Shown here: positions 10,715 through 22,646 of the stretch, in pieces | Numbering within the stretch: the stretch's first letter is position 1 | Layout of the letters: every line of letters starts with the position of its first letter | Made by a program: the position numbers and the translations under genes | Notes under the pieces: generated by a model | Database searches by the model: none | Told to the model about the DNA's origin: nothing | Seen by the model: the letters and a program-made list of their open reading frames with translations, nothing else | NCBI GenBank assembly: GCA_005656395.1 | Contig: SRSI01000007.1 | Span: 310,001 to 374,000, forward strand | Reading direction: 5' to 3' | DNA length: 64,000 nt | Source: Strongyloides papillosus | Lineage: Eukaryota > Nematoda > Chromadorea > Rhabditida > Strongyloididae

Positions 10715-12452
10715 TTAGTGAAGCCTATTTATATCTAAATTTCTTTTGCCGAATAAATAGGACAACAACTCTACATAAGAGCTTATATAATCCGATAGTG
10801 ATTTTGGAAGAAGTCCACTAGACTTTAGTTTTAATTTTAGACAATTTGGACCGAAGAAACTTGTTTTACACCATTTTGTAATATTTTCTTTTGTTAGCAT
10901 TTTCCTGCAATCATCTAATGAAAATTTATTGGCTACAAAAGATCCCGTTTGGCATGAATATCGAGTTGTTTGAGATGGAGTTGTTGGGGATGTAGTTGTT
11001 TGCGTTGAACTATAAGAAAAATATTACCAAAAGAGAAAAGGAAACATACATTAAAAAATTCTTACTTAAATTTTTAACATATGGTCCAAAAACAGTATCA
11101 GTATAATTTTTAATATAGGGACATCGATCAGTCATGTTTTTTGATGTTGACCATACAATTATTCCACTTACATTGTAATACATCATATTTTTATAAGTAA
11201 TGCATAAGTAATACTTAAATTAAAAGATTAAATAAAAAAATAAAAATACTTACAGGATCATAAAATTCAATATTCGTAATATTTTTAACAAATGGATCTA
11301 CTTCGAATTTTTGATAAACATAAATAAGTTTAGTACTGTTTTCTTCATCTTTTATTTTTTTAACGATTCTCTGAGTTTCATTTAAAACAGCTTGAACAAA
11401 CAAATTTTTAATCGAGTAATTTTGACCTTTAACTATATATGGAGCTGGAAACATGACGTCTACTTCTTTAAAGATTGAAATAGTATTATCTGATATATTA
11501 GGAAAGCAAAAACTCCAATTTCTGTTCCCAGCATTTTCATTACAAGTAGGGAAGCCATAAAAACCCCATTTTGCCTTAGGGCGAAGTTCTTTACACTTAC
11601 GTAGAGTTTCATTAAAGAATTTTAAAGCTGCTTTATCAAATTCTCTTTTAGCTTCTTCAGTAGCTATAGTAATGTTTTTATGTGTACTATTATTTAAAGC
11701 AAGCTCAACTGATTGATTCTGGTAAATGCGTTTAAAGCTCCAGTTAGAATCGTAAGTTGGTCTCCACTCTTCGATATCAATTATAGCTAGACCACTGAAA
11801 TTTACATCTGTAATTATATCAGTAACATTTTTTTCTAGTACTTTCAAATGTTCTGTTATATTAACCAACTATAATATAAATTACTCATTATTAAAATTAG
11901 AACAATTTTTTTATTTAAAATAAATTTACAATGCATATTATATTCTATAGTTTTAAGTACTAAAATGTTTGAAAAACTTTAATTATGGTATTATAATTAA
12001 AATAAAATGTACTTTATTTTATATTAGATATAAACTTAAATTGTTTAATATTTTTGAATAAGATTATGTATTTTTTAATACTTATAATATAGAAATTCTA
12101 ATGAAAATTTTATTTCTATATAATATTTATATAAAAATAATTTACTTTTTAAGGAACATATAATTTAAAGTAATTGTTTTGGTTTTAAAAAACGTTATTT
12201 AAAAAATTATATAAAAAAAATACATTAGATTAAACTTACTTGAGGTAATCCTCCGTTAAATTTTTCAATTGTACCATTAGAATGATTTTTTAAATGAGGA
12301 TAAAGTCCAATATCTTTTTCGTATAAAAGAACTATTTTATCACCTCTAAATGTATAATTTTGGTTTGTTGTAATGCTGTAGTTAGTAAAATTAATTTTCG
12401 TTGAATCATTTTTTTGACAATTTTCGCTTGGGACATTCCATATTATTTCCAT
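10715..12452 (-). CDS. Hyaluronidase (GH56), four exons, frame broken at two places
   Basis: Exons by my reading: 12240-12452, 11254-11868, 11066-11213, 10715-11009, all with GTAAG donors and TAG/AAG acceptors. Exon 1 has IIWNVPSENC and GGLPQ. Exon 2 carries the family core: the catalytic D-x-E in IIDIEEWRP and the diagnostic WGFYGFPTC. Exon 3 has SGIIVWSTSKNM. Exon 4 has a Thr/Ser/Pro linker and a Cys-containing tail. GH56 enzymes cleave hyaluronan or chondroitin and are normally secreted; in parasites they help tissue migration. Two oddities: the first in-frame ATG (12452) leaves no signal peptide, although hydrophobic codons precede it in frame, and an ATG at 12525 is one base out of frame across two poly-T runs; and the exon 3/exon 4 junction is one base out of phase. 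Either indels in the sequence or early decay could explain this. Family call is secure; intactness is not. Confidence 0.8.
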
Positions 12453-12525
12453 TGAAAAAGCATAAAATATTAGTAAAAAAATAAAAAAAAAATTTGCAGT
12501 AATTAAGTGATTTTTTAGACAACAT

Positions 12526-15500
12526 TATTTGATTATTAGAAATAAAATTTTTTTAAAAGCACATTAATGGGGAACTTGTCATTATTAAATAGAAAAAATT
12601 ATTTATTTTTCATATTTTACCTTAATAATAAAAGTATTGTAATATATGTGAGATATTAGTACCAGGATGTATTGTAAATATAATTTATATTAATTTTGCA
12701 ATAGTACAGCTTTAAGCAAAGAGATTATAAAATCTATAGTACAAGAATCAAAAATTCTAAAAATATAATATTTTTTGATGAAAGTTTTGAAATTTTTGGT
12801 ATCTCTCATTATTTCTATTGTTTAATGTTAAATGGATATTTAATTCTTAGCAAACGATGTACAAATGAATACAAGTGATACTTGGGAAAGAGAGTAATTA
12901 AATAAAAATATAAAAATTTTTATTACATGATTTTCTTATTTTATAGTAATTTTTTCTATTGTAAATTTTAACTGTTTGTGAAAGCGTTAGCAATAATATT
13001 TTATTAATAAAAGTTATTTTTCTCTATCTATTTAGAGGTTAGGTTAAAGAAGTTTAGTAGGAATTATTTATAATGTCGAAAAGCTATACTATACGAACAA
13101 GGAAGTGGTGTTTATAAAATTTAATCCTATATTACTGTGTAATACATCAGGAAACTTGGTAAAAGACAGTGAAATAAAATACATAAAAAAAATATAATCA
13201 CAAATCCGTTAATTGTTTAGAAAATTTGCTCCACCTAAAAAATTTGAATTTCTTTTATTTGTGACTAATTTTATCGCAAATCGTTCGCTCATAAAAATTA
13301 AAACAGTAATTAAAAAATTATTAAAATAAGTTGTTACTTTTTTAATATTTATTATTATTAAAATACATTTCAAAATACAAGGTTAGAAGTTTTTTTAAGC
13401 AAAGTTATAAATGATTTTATTAAGAGCATTTATTAACTTACTATAATATCCTTTTAAATACGTTTCAATAGTTTAAATCACTATAAATTTAGTTTTTCTA
13501 TGAAATTATACACATTTGGCATTTTTACTTTTTTTTTAAATATTTTTGGAGATCATCTTTGAAAAAAAAGCTTATAAAAAAGGATTTCATAATCATCCAT
13601 GGATTAATCGTTGTATATTGACTTCTGTTACTTTCAACTTTACTTGATTATTTAAAGAGTACTACTAAATGTATTTAGAATTTGTAAATATATAAAAAAC
13701 ATAAATTGTTAATTGTGTGATAAAAGATAGTGCTAAGTCAAATCATGAAATAAAGGATTATTTAAAGATAAAAAATGATAGAAATTTATAATCAACTTCT
13801 AATATAAACATCAAATGAGTTTATAATCATGAAACTATAATGAAACAAATTTTAAAAAAATATGTTTTATAAATTATTTAGCATTCAAAAACCTATATAA
13901 TTTGAATAGTAATTATTAATGTTTTATAATATTGATTAGTATAAAATATTAATTGAGATTTTACCATCAAACAAAAGATTTTAAAATTGTTTTATAAAAT
14001 TTTTTGTACTTAAAAAAGAACAATTAATATGTTTAAGCATCGACAAGCCTAGCGAATTCGCTTCATATAATGTAGAAACCAAGCTCTGCAGGTAAGTAGC
14101 AACTAAGACAACGATTTTGGTACTCCTTTAAACTAATGTAATATATTCTAAATTATATTATTAAAATATAATATTAATAATTGTATTAGTAAAATAAAAT
14201 TTTTTTAAAGCAAACTGACATTTATGTAAGAAATTAAAATTTGTTATAATCTTGACCTACACTATAGGATAAGAATTTTCGAAAATTGGTTTACTAATTG
14301 TCCTAATAATTATGGAAAATCTATAATGTTAACAAATAAAATGTGCTATCCTAATTATCATCTGCCTTTATTTAAGCAAGTAAATGATGAATATAGAGTA
14401 GGTGTTTTATTTTTTAAAAATATGTTAATTTTTTTTGTTCACAAAAAATGAAAGTATGCTTCTTCATGCTCGACTTAATTTTGTCTTTAGTAAAGTAAAG
14501 AGTAAGATTAAAATTTAGAAAGATCTGACAGAATTAAATTAAAATCAAGTTGTCCAACGTTAACAAAAAATTTAAATAAAACTTCTATTTTCACTTATAA
14601 ACCAGTGATTGAGAAAAAATTAAAAAAATGCCTTAACAAAAAAATTTAAAAAAAAGAAAGCATATATGTTATTCGAACATAGATATTTTTAGAAATGATA
14701 TAGATGCATTTGAACGCTGGGTTTACGCAAGTAAAGGAACAAAAGATTATCAAGAATATGTCAAATTTGAATAATTAAATTTTGTTTTTATTAAAATTTA
14801 ATTGCATATATATAAATGTTATATAAGATATCATTAAACTTATTATTCTTAGGAATTAAGTACTTGATTACATTTGGAAAGTAAACTTTTCTTCTGCTTT
14901 TTTAATGTTTTTGATTGTTAAAACATATAATTTACTTGTGATAAAATGTATGGATAATGGTTTTTTTCCGTTAGTTCTCCGGAAACATAAAATGACTTAA
15001 AACAATTATTAATGCTTTTATATTATTATTAGTATATGGAATACACATTCTAAAGGTATTTTTAAGCAATTAACAATGGAAAAAGTTGTTGTTTTTTAAA
15101 AATGCCAACAATTACCTTTAACATTAATTAGTAGTAAATGAAATACGTCTTCTCTTTTTTTATTTCCAGTAACAGTGAATATAAAATTTTTTTATTTATA
15201 ACCAATTAAACAGCAGGAATATATTTAATTAATCAATCTTAAAAAAGGGTTGTTTTGAAGATATTTATATATTGCACTATGGCGGGGAATTAACAGGAAG
15301 TCATAATTTTTTTTACAAATATTATATCCCATATCTGATTTTGACTGATAAATTTTCTTTTAAATATTAACACAAAAATATCAATGTTAAAATAAATTTT
15401 ACGTTGTTATCTATCTTAACAAAGCATTATATTTATTATTATCAATCATCGTTGAAAAAAGACTTTATCACCGATCAGACATTATGTTTCAAGTAATTAA

Positions 15501-15897
15501 TAATGTCTGTCAAAGTTTTATTACTTATCAGTTCTATGACAGATAAATTGGTTACTTATCATATTATCATTGATAAATAGATAAGTGTTTTTGTCCATAT
15601 ATATTTGAAATAATTTTTTTATAATATACAATTTTAGACGACTTGAAAAATAATTGTATTTTATGGAAATAAAAATGGAATTTTTTGATTTAACAACTAT
15701 TTTCATTTTTTAATATTTTGGAAAACATTTACTAATTTTAAATTAATTTAACAATAAATTAACTTATAATTGAACAATAAATAAATATTTTTTTCCTCTT
15801 TAAATTGCAAAATAATTGTTATATATTTAATGAGTTATTAAATTAAAATGTTAGACAACGTGTAAGAGCGAAAAAAAACTAGCATGGTTGCGGTATC
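12526..15897. other. Long AT-rich non-coding stretch
   Basis: No intact gene is visible. At 14270-14455 and 14668-14772 there are short open stretches with protein-like composition (for example NWFTNCPNNYGK, and ERWVYASKGTKDYQEY ending at a stop), separated by AT-rich DNA. They may be the remains of a gene, but I cannot name the family. Confidence 0.3.
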
Positions 15898-15969
15898 GCG
15901 TTTATGGTGTAATGGTCAGCATGGCCGCCTTCCAAGCGGCCGATTCGGGTTCGATTCCCGATAAACGCA
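15898..15969 (+). tRNA. tRNA-Gly (anticodon UCC)
   Basis: The 72-nt sequence folds as a complete cloverleaf. The acceptor stem is GCGTTTA with TAAACGC plus discriminator A. The D-arm region contains the A box TGGTGTAATGG. The anticodon stem-loop is GGCCGCCTTCCAAGCGGCC with TCC in the loop. The T-arm contains GGTTCGATTCC (B box). There is no intron. Confidence 0.95.
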
Positions 15970-17220
15970 TCTAGTAACTTTTTCAAATGTAAAAATATGA
16001 ATTTTGTTCATTAAGTCATATTTACTTTATTGTTTTACTATTATCAGGTCGTTTTATGTCACTTTTCGGTATTTAAATATGCTATTTTATAAAGTAATAA
16101 TTTTCCTTAACTTCTACGGCACTTTTATGTGAAAATATAATCAAAATTAATTTTTATAAAAACTTCAATTTACCCCCTGGCATCTCTATCAGTATGATAT
16201 TTTGTGTTATGTTTTATAAGTGCGAAATAATTAGCTGTATAATTAAATTGTTAAATATACAAGTTAATCATTACCAATAAATTGTTTATTAACAAATTAT
16301 TAAATATGCGATTGTGTGATCATTCAACAAAATACCTCTTTCCCTAAGAAATTTTATTTAGGACAACTGTTGATGTTAAAAAAAGTGAACACAATATATA
16401 CAGTTCTTAATAATAGAAAATTGTACTATTGACAAAAAACTTATTCAAATTTACTTAATGTTACTTTTCCATTTTGAAATATTGTGCTCATAAAGACAAC
16501 AGTTTTTCTTATTGAGGACATTCTATTATAAATAAACCTTGGTAATACCCTTTTTAATTAATTTAAGGATTTTCATCTTCCAATGATTAATAAAAAACTT
16601 ATTTTAATCATTTTCTAACTTCATATTGTTTTTTACTAAAAATTTGCAGTAAATTTGATACTTTTTTATTAACGATAAAATGAAAGAAATTAATTGAAAG
16701 AGTTTATAATGTATGTTAATTCTTATTGGAAATTCAATAATGTAAAAATCCAAATTCCGTGTAAAAACAGATTTATTATTATCAGGATAAGAAGATTGAA
16801 AATGTTTATTAATTAAATTGGATAAATAAAATATAAAGTAGTAAGCACATAATCAAAATGCCATTTCTAGTTGATAATTTCTTGACTACCTAAAAATTTG
16901 AAATTTTATCAACTATAGTTCACAGTCAAATTTTAATTAATTGTAGATATAAAAGCAAGTAGTTTCAGTTTTATTTCCGATAAATGGATATACAATCTTA
17001 TTATTAAAATAATTATGTACTTTATTGGTAAATTGAGACTTATCGTTTTTTCATGAATCTTAAATCGTTTGTGTACCAATGTCTTTTTATATATTTACAA
17101 ATATTTATTAAAAATAATCATTCTTTTGACTGATAAAACACTTATGTCTAAAAATGTTCGAAAAAAATGAAAAAAATCTCAAAAATGCGTGCTTGAAAAT
17201 ATCCCAGGAGGCTTCTGGTA
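15970..17220. other. Spacer between two tRNA genes
   Basis: AT-rich DNA in which I see no gene or clear repeat. Confidence 0.4.
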
Positions 17221-17292
17221 TCTCTGGTAGTATAGTGGTGAGTATCCGCGCCTGTCACGTGCGAGACCGGGGTTCGATTCCCCGCCAGAGAG
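17221..17292 (+). tRNA. tRNA-Asp (anticodon GUC)
   Basis: The 72-nt sequence has acceptor stem TCTCTGG with CCAGAGA and discriminator G, A box TAGTATAGTGG, anticodon loop CCTGTCACG with GTC, and T-arm GGGGTTCGATTCCCC. There is no intron. A T-run follows within a few bases (TCTCTTTTTAG), which can terminate RNA polymerase III. Confidence 0.95.
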
Positions 17293-18774
17293 TCTCTTTT
17301 TAGTTTGGGACCCCTAAAATAATGTTTGGGACACTTTAAACTTCAATTTTCCAACTTTTTTTTTGTACAAAATATGGTCAAAAATAGCACTTTTTTGGAA
17401 TTTTAGCAATGTTTTTCGTGTTTTCTAATGATATTTTACATATTTTGTATAAAAAAATATAGTATAACACCCAAAAAATACCAAAAATTGTTATATACAT
17501 TCATGTTAAAATTTTAGGTTTTAGTACAAAAGATAACGTTAAAAATTGTTATTTTATCATTATGTATAGTAATATTACTTTAGAAAGAAATTTTAATTTT
17601 GTTAAAATTATTTTCATTCATAAAATATACCACATACTTAATAATAAAAATCACGTGTTTAGATGCCTACCTTAAGTATCTTCATACAACTGTCTTCTAT
17701 CGTACAATCCTTCATAATCCATTATATATTCATTATCTTATTAATAGATTTTCAACAATTCACTTTAAATTCTATAAAAATTTCTTTAATATTTCCATAA
17801 AATTAAATTTATAATGATAAACCATTTGAATTTCATAATTAATTGCATCAAAAAATTTTAGTATTATTCTACTATAAAAATTCATTCTAGCAATTTTATT
17901 GCTTAAAAGTATAAGTAAAACATAATTTTACTGATAACACATTATTTTTGTATTTAACAATTTTAATATGAATGTAATTTCTAGTGATATTTCATTATCT
18001 TCTTAAATTGACAATATTGTAATTTCATTAAAGACAAATAAATTTTCTAAGAGAGCATATACAATTTGTCGTTGATATTAATGCCATTAAAAATTATTAT
18101 TTGCTTTTTTCATTTTGAAGTAAAAATTATAAATTTTGTGTAACAAAAATCATTTATTGGGACTCAATAACTTTATTAAAACAAGAAAAAAATTATTTAA
18201 TTCTTAATTTCAAATAATTCTACACTTAACTGTACAATCCTTCAATTTTATAGACTAAAATTTGTTTCATAGTAACTTTTAAATTGTTAAATATAGTTTA
18301 AAATGGTATTCAACACGATTTTCGTTTGCGTTTACTAGAAGCCATTTCCAGCTTCACCCCAAAATTTTGAAAGCTGAAGAATAAACTCCAGAATTCAATA
18401 ATTACCTCTACTCGGGTTATTTGAACCGACAATTCACTAGTAATATCAACCTACATCTTTTCTATTTCATTCACTTACATTTTTCATGTTGGTTAATACG
18501 CATTAAATGCATGTACATGGATATAAGGTCAATGATTATTAAAGATGACGAAAAAACAACTATAATATGAATAATAACAATATTTTTAGAGTTCTTGATT
18601 TTAAAATTTACGAAATTTTTTTACACCTTTAAAAAGTGGACTATCACGATTAAAAAATTCTACATTAATGTTATATCATAAAATATATGTAATAAAATTT
18701 GTAATGCGGCCTATTATTACTAGTGTTTATAGTAAAATATCATTGTTAATAATCTTTTAAAAAACGATTTTAAC
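17293..18774. other. Spacer between tRNA-Asp and 5S rRNA gene
   Basis: No gene is evident. The patch at 18310-18540 is a little less AT-rich but has no coding frame that I can support. Confidence 0.35.
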
Positions 18775-18894
18775 GTCTTACGCTCATATCCTGCTGAATG
18801 CACCGGATCCCGTCCGATCTCCGAAGTGAATCAGCTGCGAGCTATCTTAGTACTTGGATGGGAGACCTCCTGGGAACCGTTAGTGGCGTAAGTC
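18775..18894 (+). rRNA. 5S ribosomal RNA, single copy, somewhat divergent
   Basis: About 119 nt with the 5S layout. Terminal stem: GTCTTACGC at the 5' end with GGCGTAAGTC at the 3' end. The conserved loop text CATATC and TGAATGCACC come next, followed by the internal promoter region CCCGTCCGATCT and later TAGTACTTGGATGGGAGACC and CTGGGAA. A T-run follows directly (Pol III terminator). The middle segment (CCGAAGTGAATCAGCTGCGAG) departs from the usual AAGTTAAGC form, so it may be a variant gene or the start of decay. 5S genes are usually in tandem arrays; here only one copy is visible and no spliced-leader gene is adjacent. Confidence 0.9.
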
Positions 18895-19727
18895 TTTTTT
18901 CATTTTTGTTAATTATAGATTTTTTCATTTTTCTAAAATATTAATACATTTTACCACTTTTTAGAAATTATTAATTTAATTTCATTAGAACAATAAATGT
19001 TAAAAATTTTTTAAAAATGTTTAAAATTATTTTATTGCTATTGAATTTAATAAATGTACGTTTATTGCGAATGCATCTCCTTATCATTTTATTTCATACT
19101 TATTCATTTACAAAAAAAATAAATCTTGACAGATTTTAAAGATATTATTATCTAAACTAAAAATTACTTATCTAAAACTAAATAAAATGCTAGAATTTTA
19201 AATTATTTCTGTCGACGAAATTTTTATTCTCTAATTAGATTTATTTTATCTTCTTGTTTCATTGAATTTACGATCGCATATTTTATAAATGAAAGAGTCT
19301 TAAAATAGAATCTTAAAAGATAATTGTTTCTTAAATATAAATTAGATTTTTTTGAACTAAAATCATACAGAAAATTATTCGCCATTTGGTTGAGAAATTT
19401 ATCCATACTGATTGTATATTGATAAAAATTAATTAATTTTATGAAAAAATTACGCTAAAGACAAAATTTATTTTTTACAAAGCATAAACACAAAAAATTG
19501 GTATTTTTATCACTGAACAGATCTTACCATAAAACATTTTTATATTTTCTGTCCAACTCAATGCCTCTACAAACTGAGTTATTATTGGATACAAGTTGTA
19601 ATTTATTTTGGTGTTAATCATATTATTAAGTAAAAGCTAGGAAAACTACAATAGAAGAATTTAAAATATAAATTAAATTTCATAGAGTTTAATTTAATAA
19701 ATTATAAAATATTTATTATTAATAGAA
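18895..19727. other. Intergenic DNA downstream of the zinc transporter gene
   Basis: AT-rich; nothing identifiable. It would contain the 3' untranslated region of the minus-strand transporter gene. Confidence 0.4.
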
Positions 19728-20881
19728 TTATGGAGTTGCACATCTTAAACAATCGGCGCTATTAATTTGGAATTTTTCAATTTGTACCGTACATTCAACT
19801 GCATTGTACTTTCTTTTCAATAAAATAGTTGTTTGCCTAAGAATTTCTTGTTGATCCGCCTGATCATCAACTTCAAGGTGAACTGATATTGCTATTTTAT
19901 CCATTGTTAGTGACCAAATTCTAAGATCATGGACTTTTTCAACTCCATATATTGAACCTAGATCACTAAGAACAACACTAAAATCTATCTGTGATGGGAT
20001 TCCTTCCAATAAAACAACTAATGCATCTTTTGTAATATATATGGTGGTACATAAAACAATAAATGAAAAAAATAATGTACAAATCGGATCCATAATAGCC
20101 CAATCTGGATTATAAAGTATTACTAAAGCTGCAACAAGGACACCAATACTTTGAATTAAATCACCAATAACATGAATAAAAGCAGCCCTTACATTAATAT
20201 TTTGACTTGTTTTGTTAGGTAAATAATTATCTACAGGTGCTTCATGAGAGTGTGAATTTCCCCCTAAGTGAGAATGAGAATGTCCCCCAACAAATAAAAT
20301 GACACCCATTAAAATATTAACTAATACACCAATACCGGCTGTTATTGACATGATTTTTCCATCAACCTCATATTCATGTGTTAATATCCTTTGTATAGCT
20401 AAGTATACCAAAATACCAGTAACTATCCATATCATAAAAACAGATATAAAAGCTCCAACCACCTCAGCACGATGCCATCCAAAACTCATTTTTTTACTTT
20501 TCGGTCTTGTTGCAACGTATATAGAAAATAATGATATTAACATTGAAGCAACATCTGTCAATAAATGTGCAGCATCAGTTACAATTGCAAGTGACTGAGC
20601 CAGAATACCTCCAACAACTTCAATTATCATAAATGTTGAACAAATTATAAGAGACAAAATTAAAACTCTTTGTGCTCTATTACTGGTATCATTCTCAATT
20701 GTTGTTAAACTATGGCAGTGAAAATCAGAATCTGATGAAACATGCGATAAATTTGTGCCATAATTAGACCTGCTAAAATTTAATAAGACTTCAAAAAAGA
20801 TAATTAATGATGTTCTTACCTATCTAGACATTCATTATTAATTAAACTATCTCTCTCATCATTTTCAATTTGAAGTGACAT
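19728..20881 (-). CDS. Zinc transporter, ZnT/SLC30 (CDF) family
   Basis: Two exons: 20820-20881 (start at 20881, MSLQIENDERD) and 19728-20772, joined by a 47-nt intron, giving about 368 residues, the usual size for vesicular ZnT2/3/4/8-type proteins. Cation diffusion facilitators exchange cytosolic zinc for protons into vesicles or out of the cell. Evidence: six membrane segments; the zinc-site HxxxD pair in TM2 (AHLLTD) and in TM5 (HVIGD); a His-rich cytosolic loop (GGHSHSHLGGNSHSHE) between TM4 and TM5; and a C-terminal ferredoxin-like domain with the family hallmark VHDLRIWSL. Starting inside exon 2 would lose the N-terminal tail that precedes TM1. The closest C. elegans relatives would be the ttm-1/cdf-2 group (inference). 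Confidence 0.92.
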
Positions 20882-21224
20882 TATTAATAATGGTTACAAA
20901 AAACGATTATTTTACAACAACTTTTTTTTTAATTGAATGACTTTATTCAATAAAAAGTCATTTATAAGCCTATAGTAAAATGGTAAATAGTTAATGAAAG
21001 AGCTATTGAATGTACCTTAGATTGTTTAATCAATCCTTATCTCACTAAATTTTTTTTTATTCTTCTCTTCTTAATTCTATTTATATACTATCAAATTATT
21101 GATATATATTGGTCAGGTGTATAAAGTTAACTTTTAAAGATATTAATCTATAATTTTTATATGATTAGATAACAAATATTTTCTTAATTTTTTTTATTAG
21201 TAACATATAAATATAAATAATAAT
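20882..21224. other. Intergenic region between transporter and K+ channel genes
   Basis: It holds the promoter of the minus-strand transporter gene and the 3' end of the minus-strand channel gene. No specific element is recognised. Confidence 0.4.
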
Positions 21225-22646
21225 TTATGAACAATGTTCCATACATGATTCCAAGCTACTTTTTAAATAAACATCTGACCTGTAATCACTTGTAATATCC
21301 GTGAATTTAACTTTTCTTCTTTTCAATATATAGTCAATAAAGTGAGTTTCCGAGTTAACACCCATACCTTTGATGGGATATTTTTTGCTAATAAATGTTG
21401 GCAATGTGTGGCGTAAACAATTTACAATTATATTAATGTAGAGGCCAAAAAAGCTTACTCCAATTACAATAAAAGGTAATTCTAAAAATATATACTTTAT
21501 AGTATCTTCAGGAACGTTATAACCCAATCCTATTAATGCTATAGATTCGAAAACAAACAAAAAACTAGAAGTAAAATCTTCTTTGATTGGTGTTTCCCTT
21601 ACAATTTCATAATGTAATACACAGGTAACAAGAATTATTATCAAAAATGATGCTAATGATATAATTGCTTTCGAAGTTTGATACGTCTCCTGGTCTTTTA
21701 ATATTGTTGTTGATGAGGTTTCTTTACAGCTAAAATATTTTAAAAAATACAATAGTATTTTAGTCAACTCACATTATTCCGATTTTTGTATTAAGCTTAT
21801 CGTATAGATTAATATATAATTTAATTAATTTAATTGTTATTATTTCTGAAAATTCAATATAAAATGTTATAAAACATGGTATTGTTATGATTGAAAAAAT
21901 AACTAGAAATATTTTTCCTGAAACTGTCAGGGGAACAACATCTCCATACCCGACAGTTGACATTATAGAATAGACAAATGAAAAGGATTTAACAAATGAT
22001 AACTCTTGGGCTTTCGTTATATTAATATTCCTATGACAATTATCCATTTCGTTAATTAATTTTTCCATTTTTTTATACAACTTTTCTTCTAAAAAAACAT
22101 GATACATGGTCTTCTCTTTTTGAGAATAAGCTAATTGTTCAATTTCTTGTCTCACTTTTGCTTGTATTTGTTTCCTTTCCTCCTTGCACCGATTATTGTA
22201 TTCCTGTTCCCTCTCAACACTAACGTTTCCTTCTAAAGACTGAAATAAATTATAATAAAATTAATAATTTTATAATCTATTTTACATAAAAAATTGCTGC
22301 TCCAATAATTAGGAATATTACAACTGTATTAAAATAAATGTATAGTCTAAATTTAATAATATCATATGTCTCCAGGTAATGGTCTGCTTCTTCTGGAGAG
22401 TTTCTTGATTTAGCATTTTCTGGACGCATCCTTACCAGTGTCTGAGGAGAGTTATAAAATCTGAATGTTAAAAAATATAATTTTTTGATATTTTAAAACT
22501 AACAACTTATTATTACTGTTCCTAAACTTTAAGTCATCGTCACTGGAAAGTTGGCGATATGAATTCGACACTGCTGGTGACATTAAAGAACTGTCTTTTT
22601 TTTCAATAACTTTTAAAATCGATGTCTGAACTGAAAGATCTTCCAT
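21225..22646 (-). CDS. Two-pore-domain (TWK-type) potassium channel
   Basis: Four exons by my reading: 22507-22646, 22286-22460, 21773-22239, 21225-21729; phases agree and give about 428 residues. Order: cytosolic N-terminus, TM1 ending in the family motif IIGAAIFYSLEG, a long extracellular cap region (about 90 residues), first pore with the canonical filter STVGYGD, TM2, TM3, second pore, TM4, short C-terminus. K2P channels carry background potassium current as dimers in the plasma membrane. The second filter is unusual: ALIGLGYNVPED, where the usual form is TIGxGD, so a hydrophobic residue replaces the filter Thr and the Asp after the filter is missing. The first donor (GTTGTT) is weak, so the exon 1 boundary is the least sure. 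Confidence 0.9.

Noticed and set aside
15521..15706. 61-codon minus-strand frame
   Set aside because: AT-driven composition, no signal peptide or motif, no splice support.
17599..17814. 71-codon plus-strand frame with hydrophobic stretches
   Set aside because: Phe/Ile/Tyr-rich by base composition; no acceptor and no family features.
20299..20598. 99-codon plus-strand frame
   Set aside because: Antisense of the zinc transporter exon 2.
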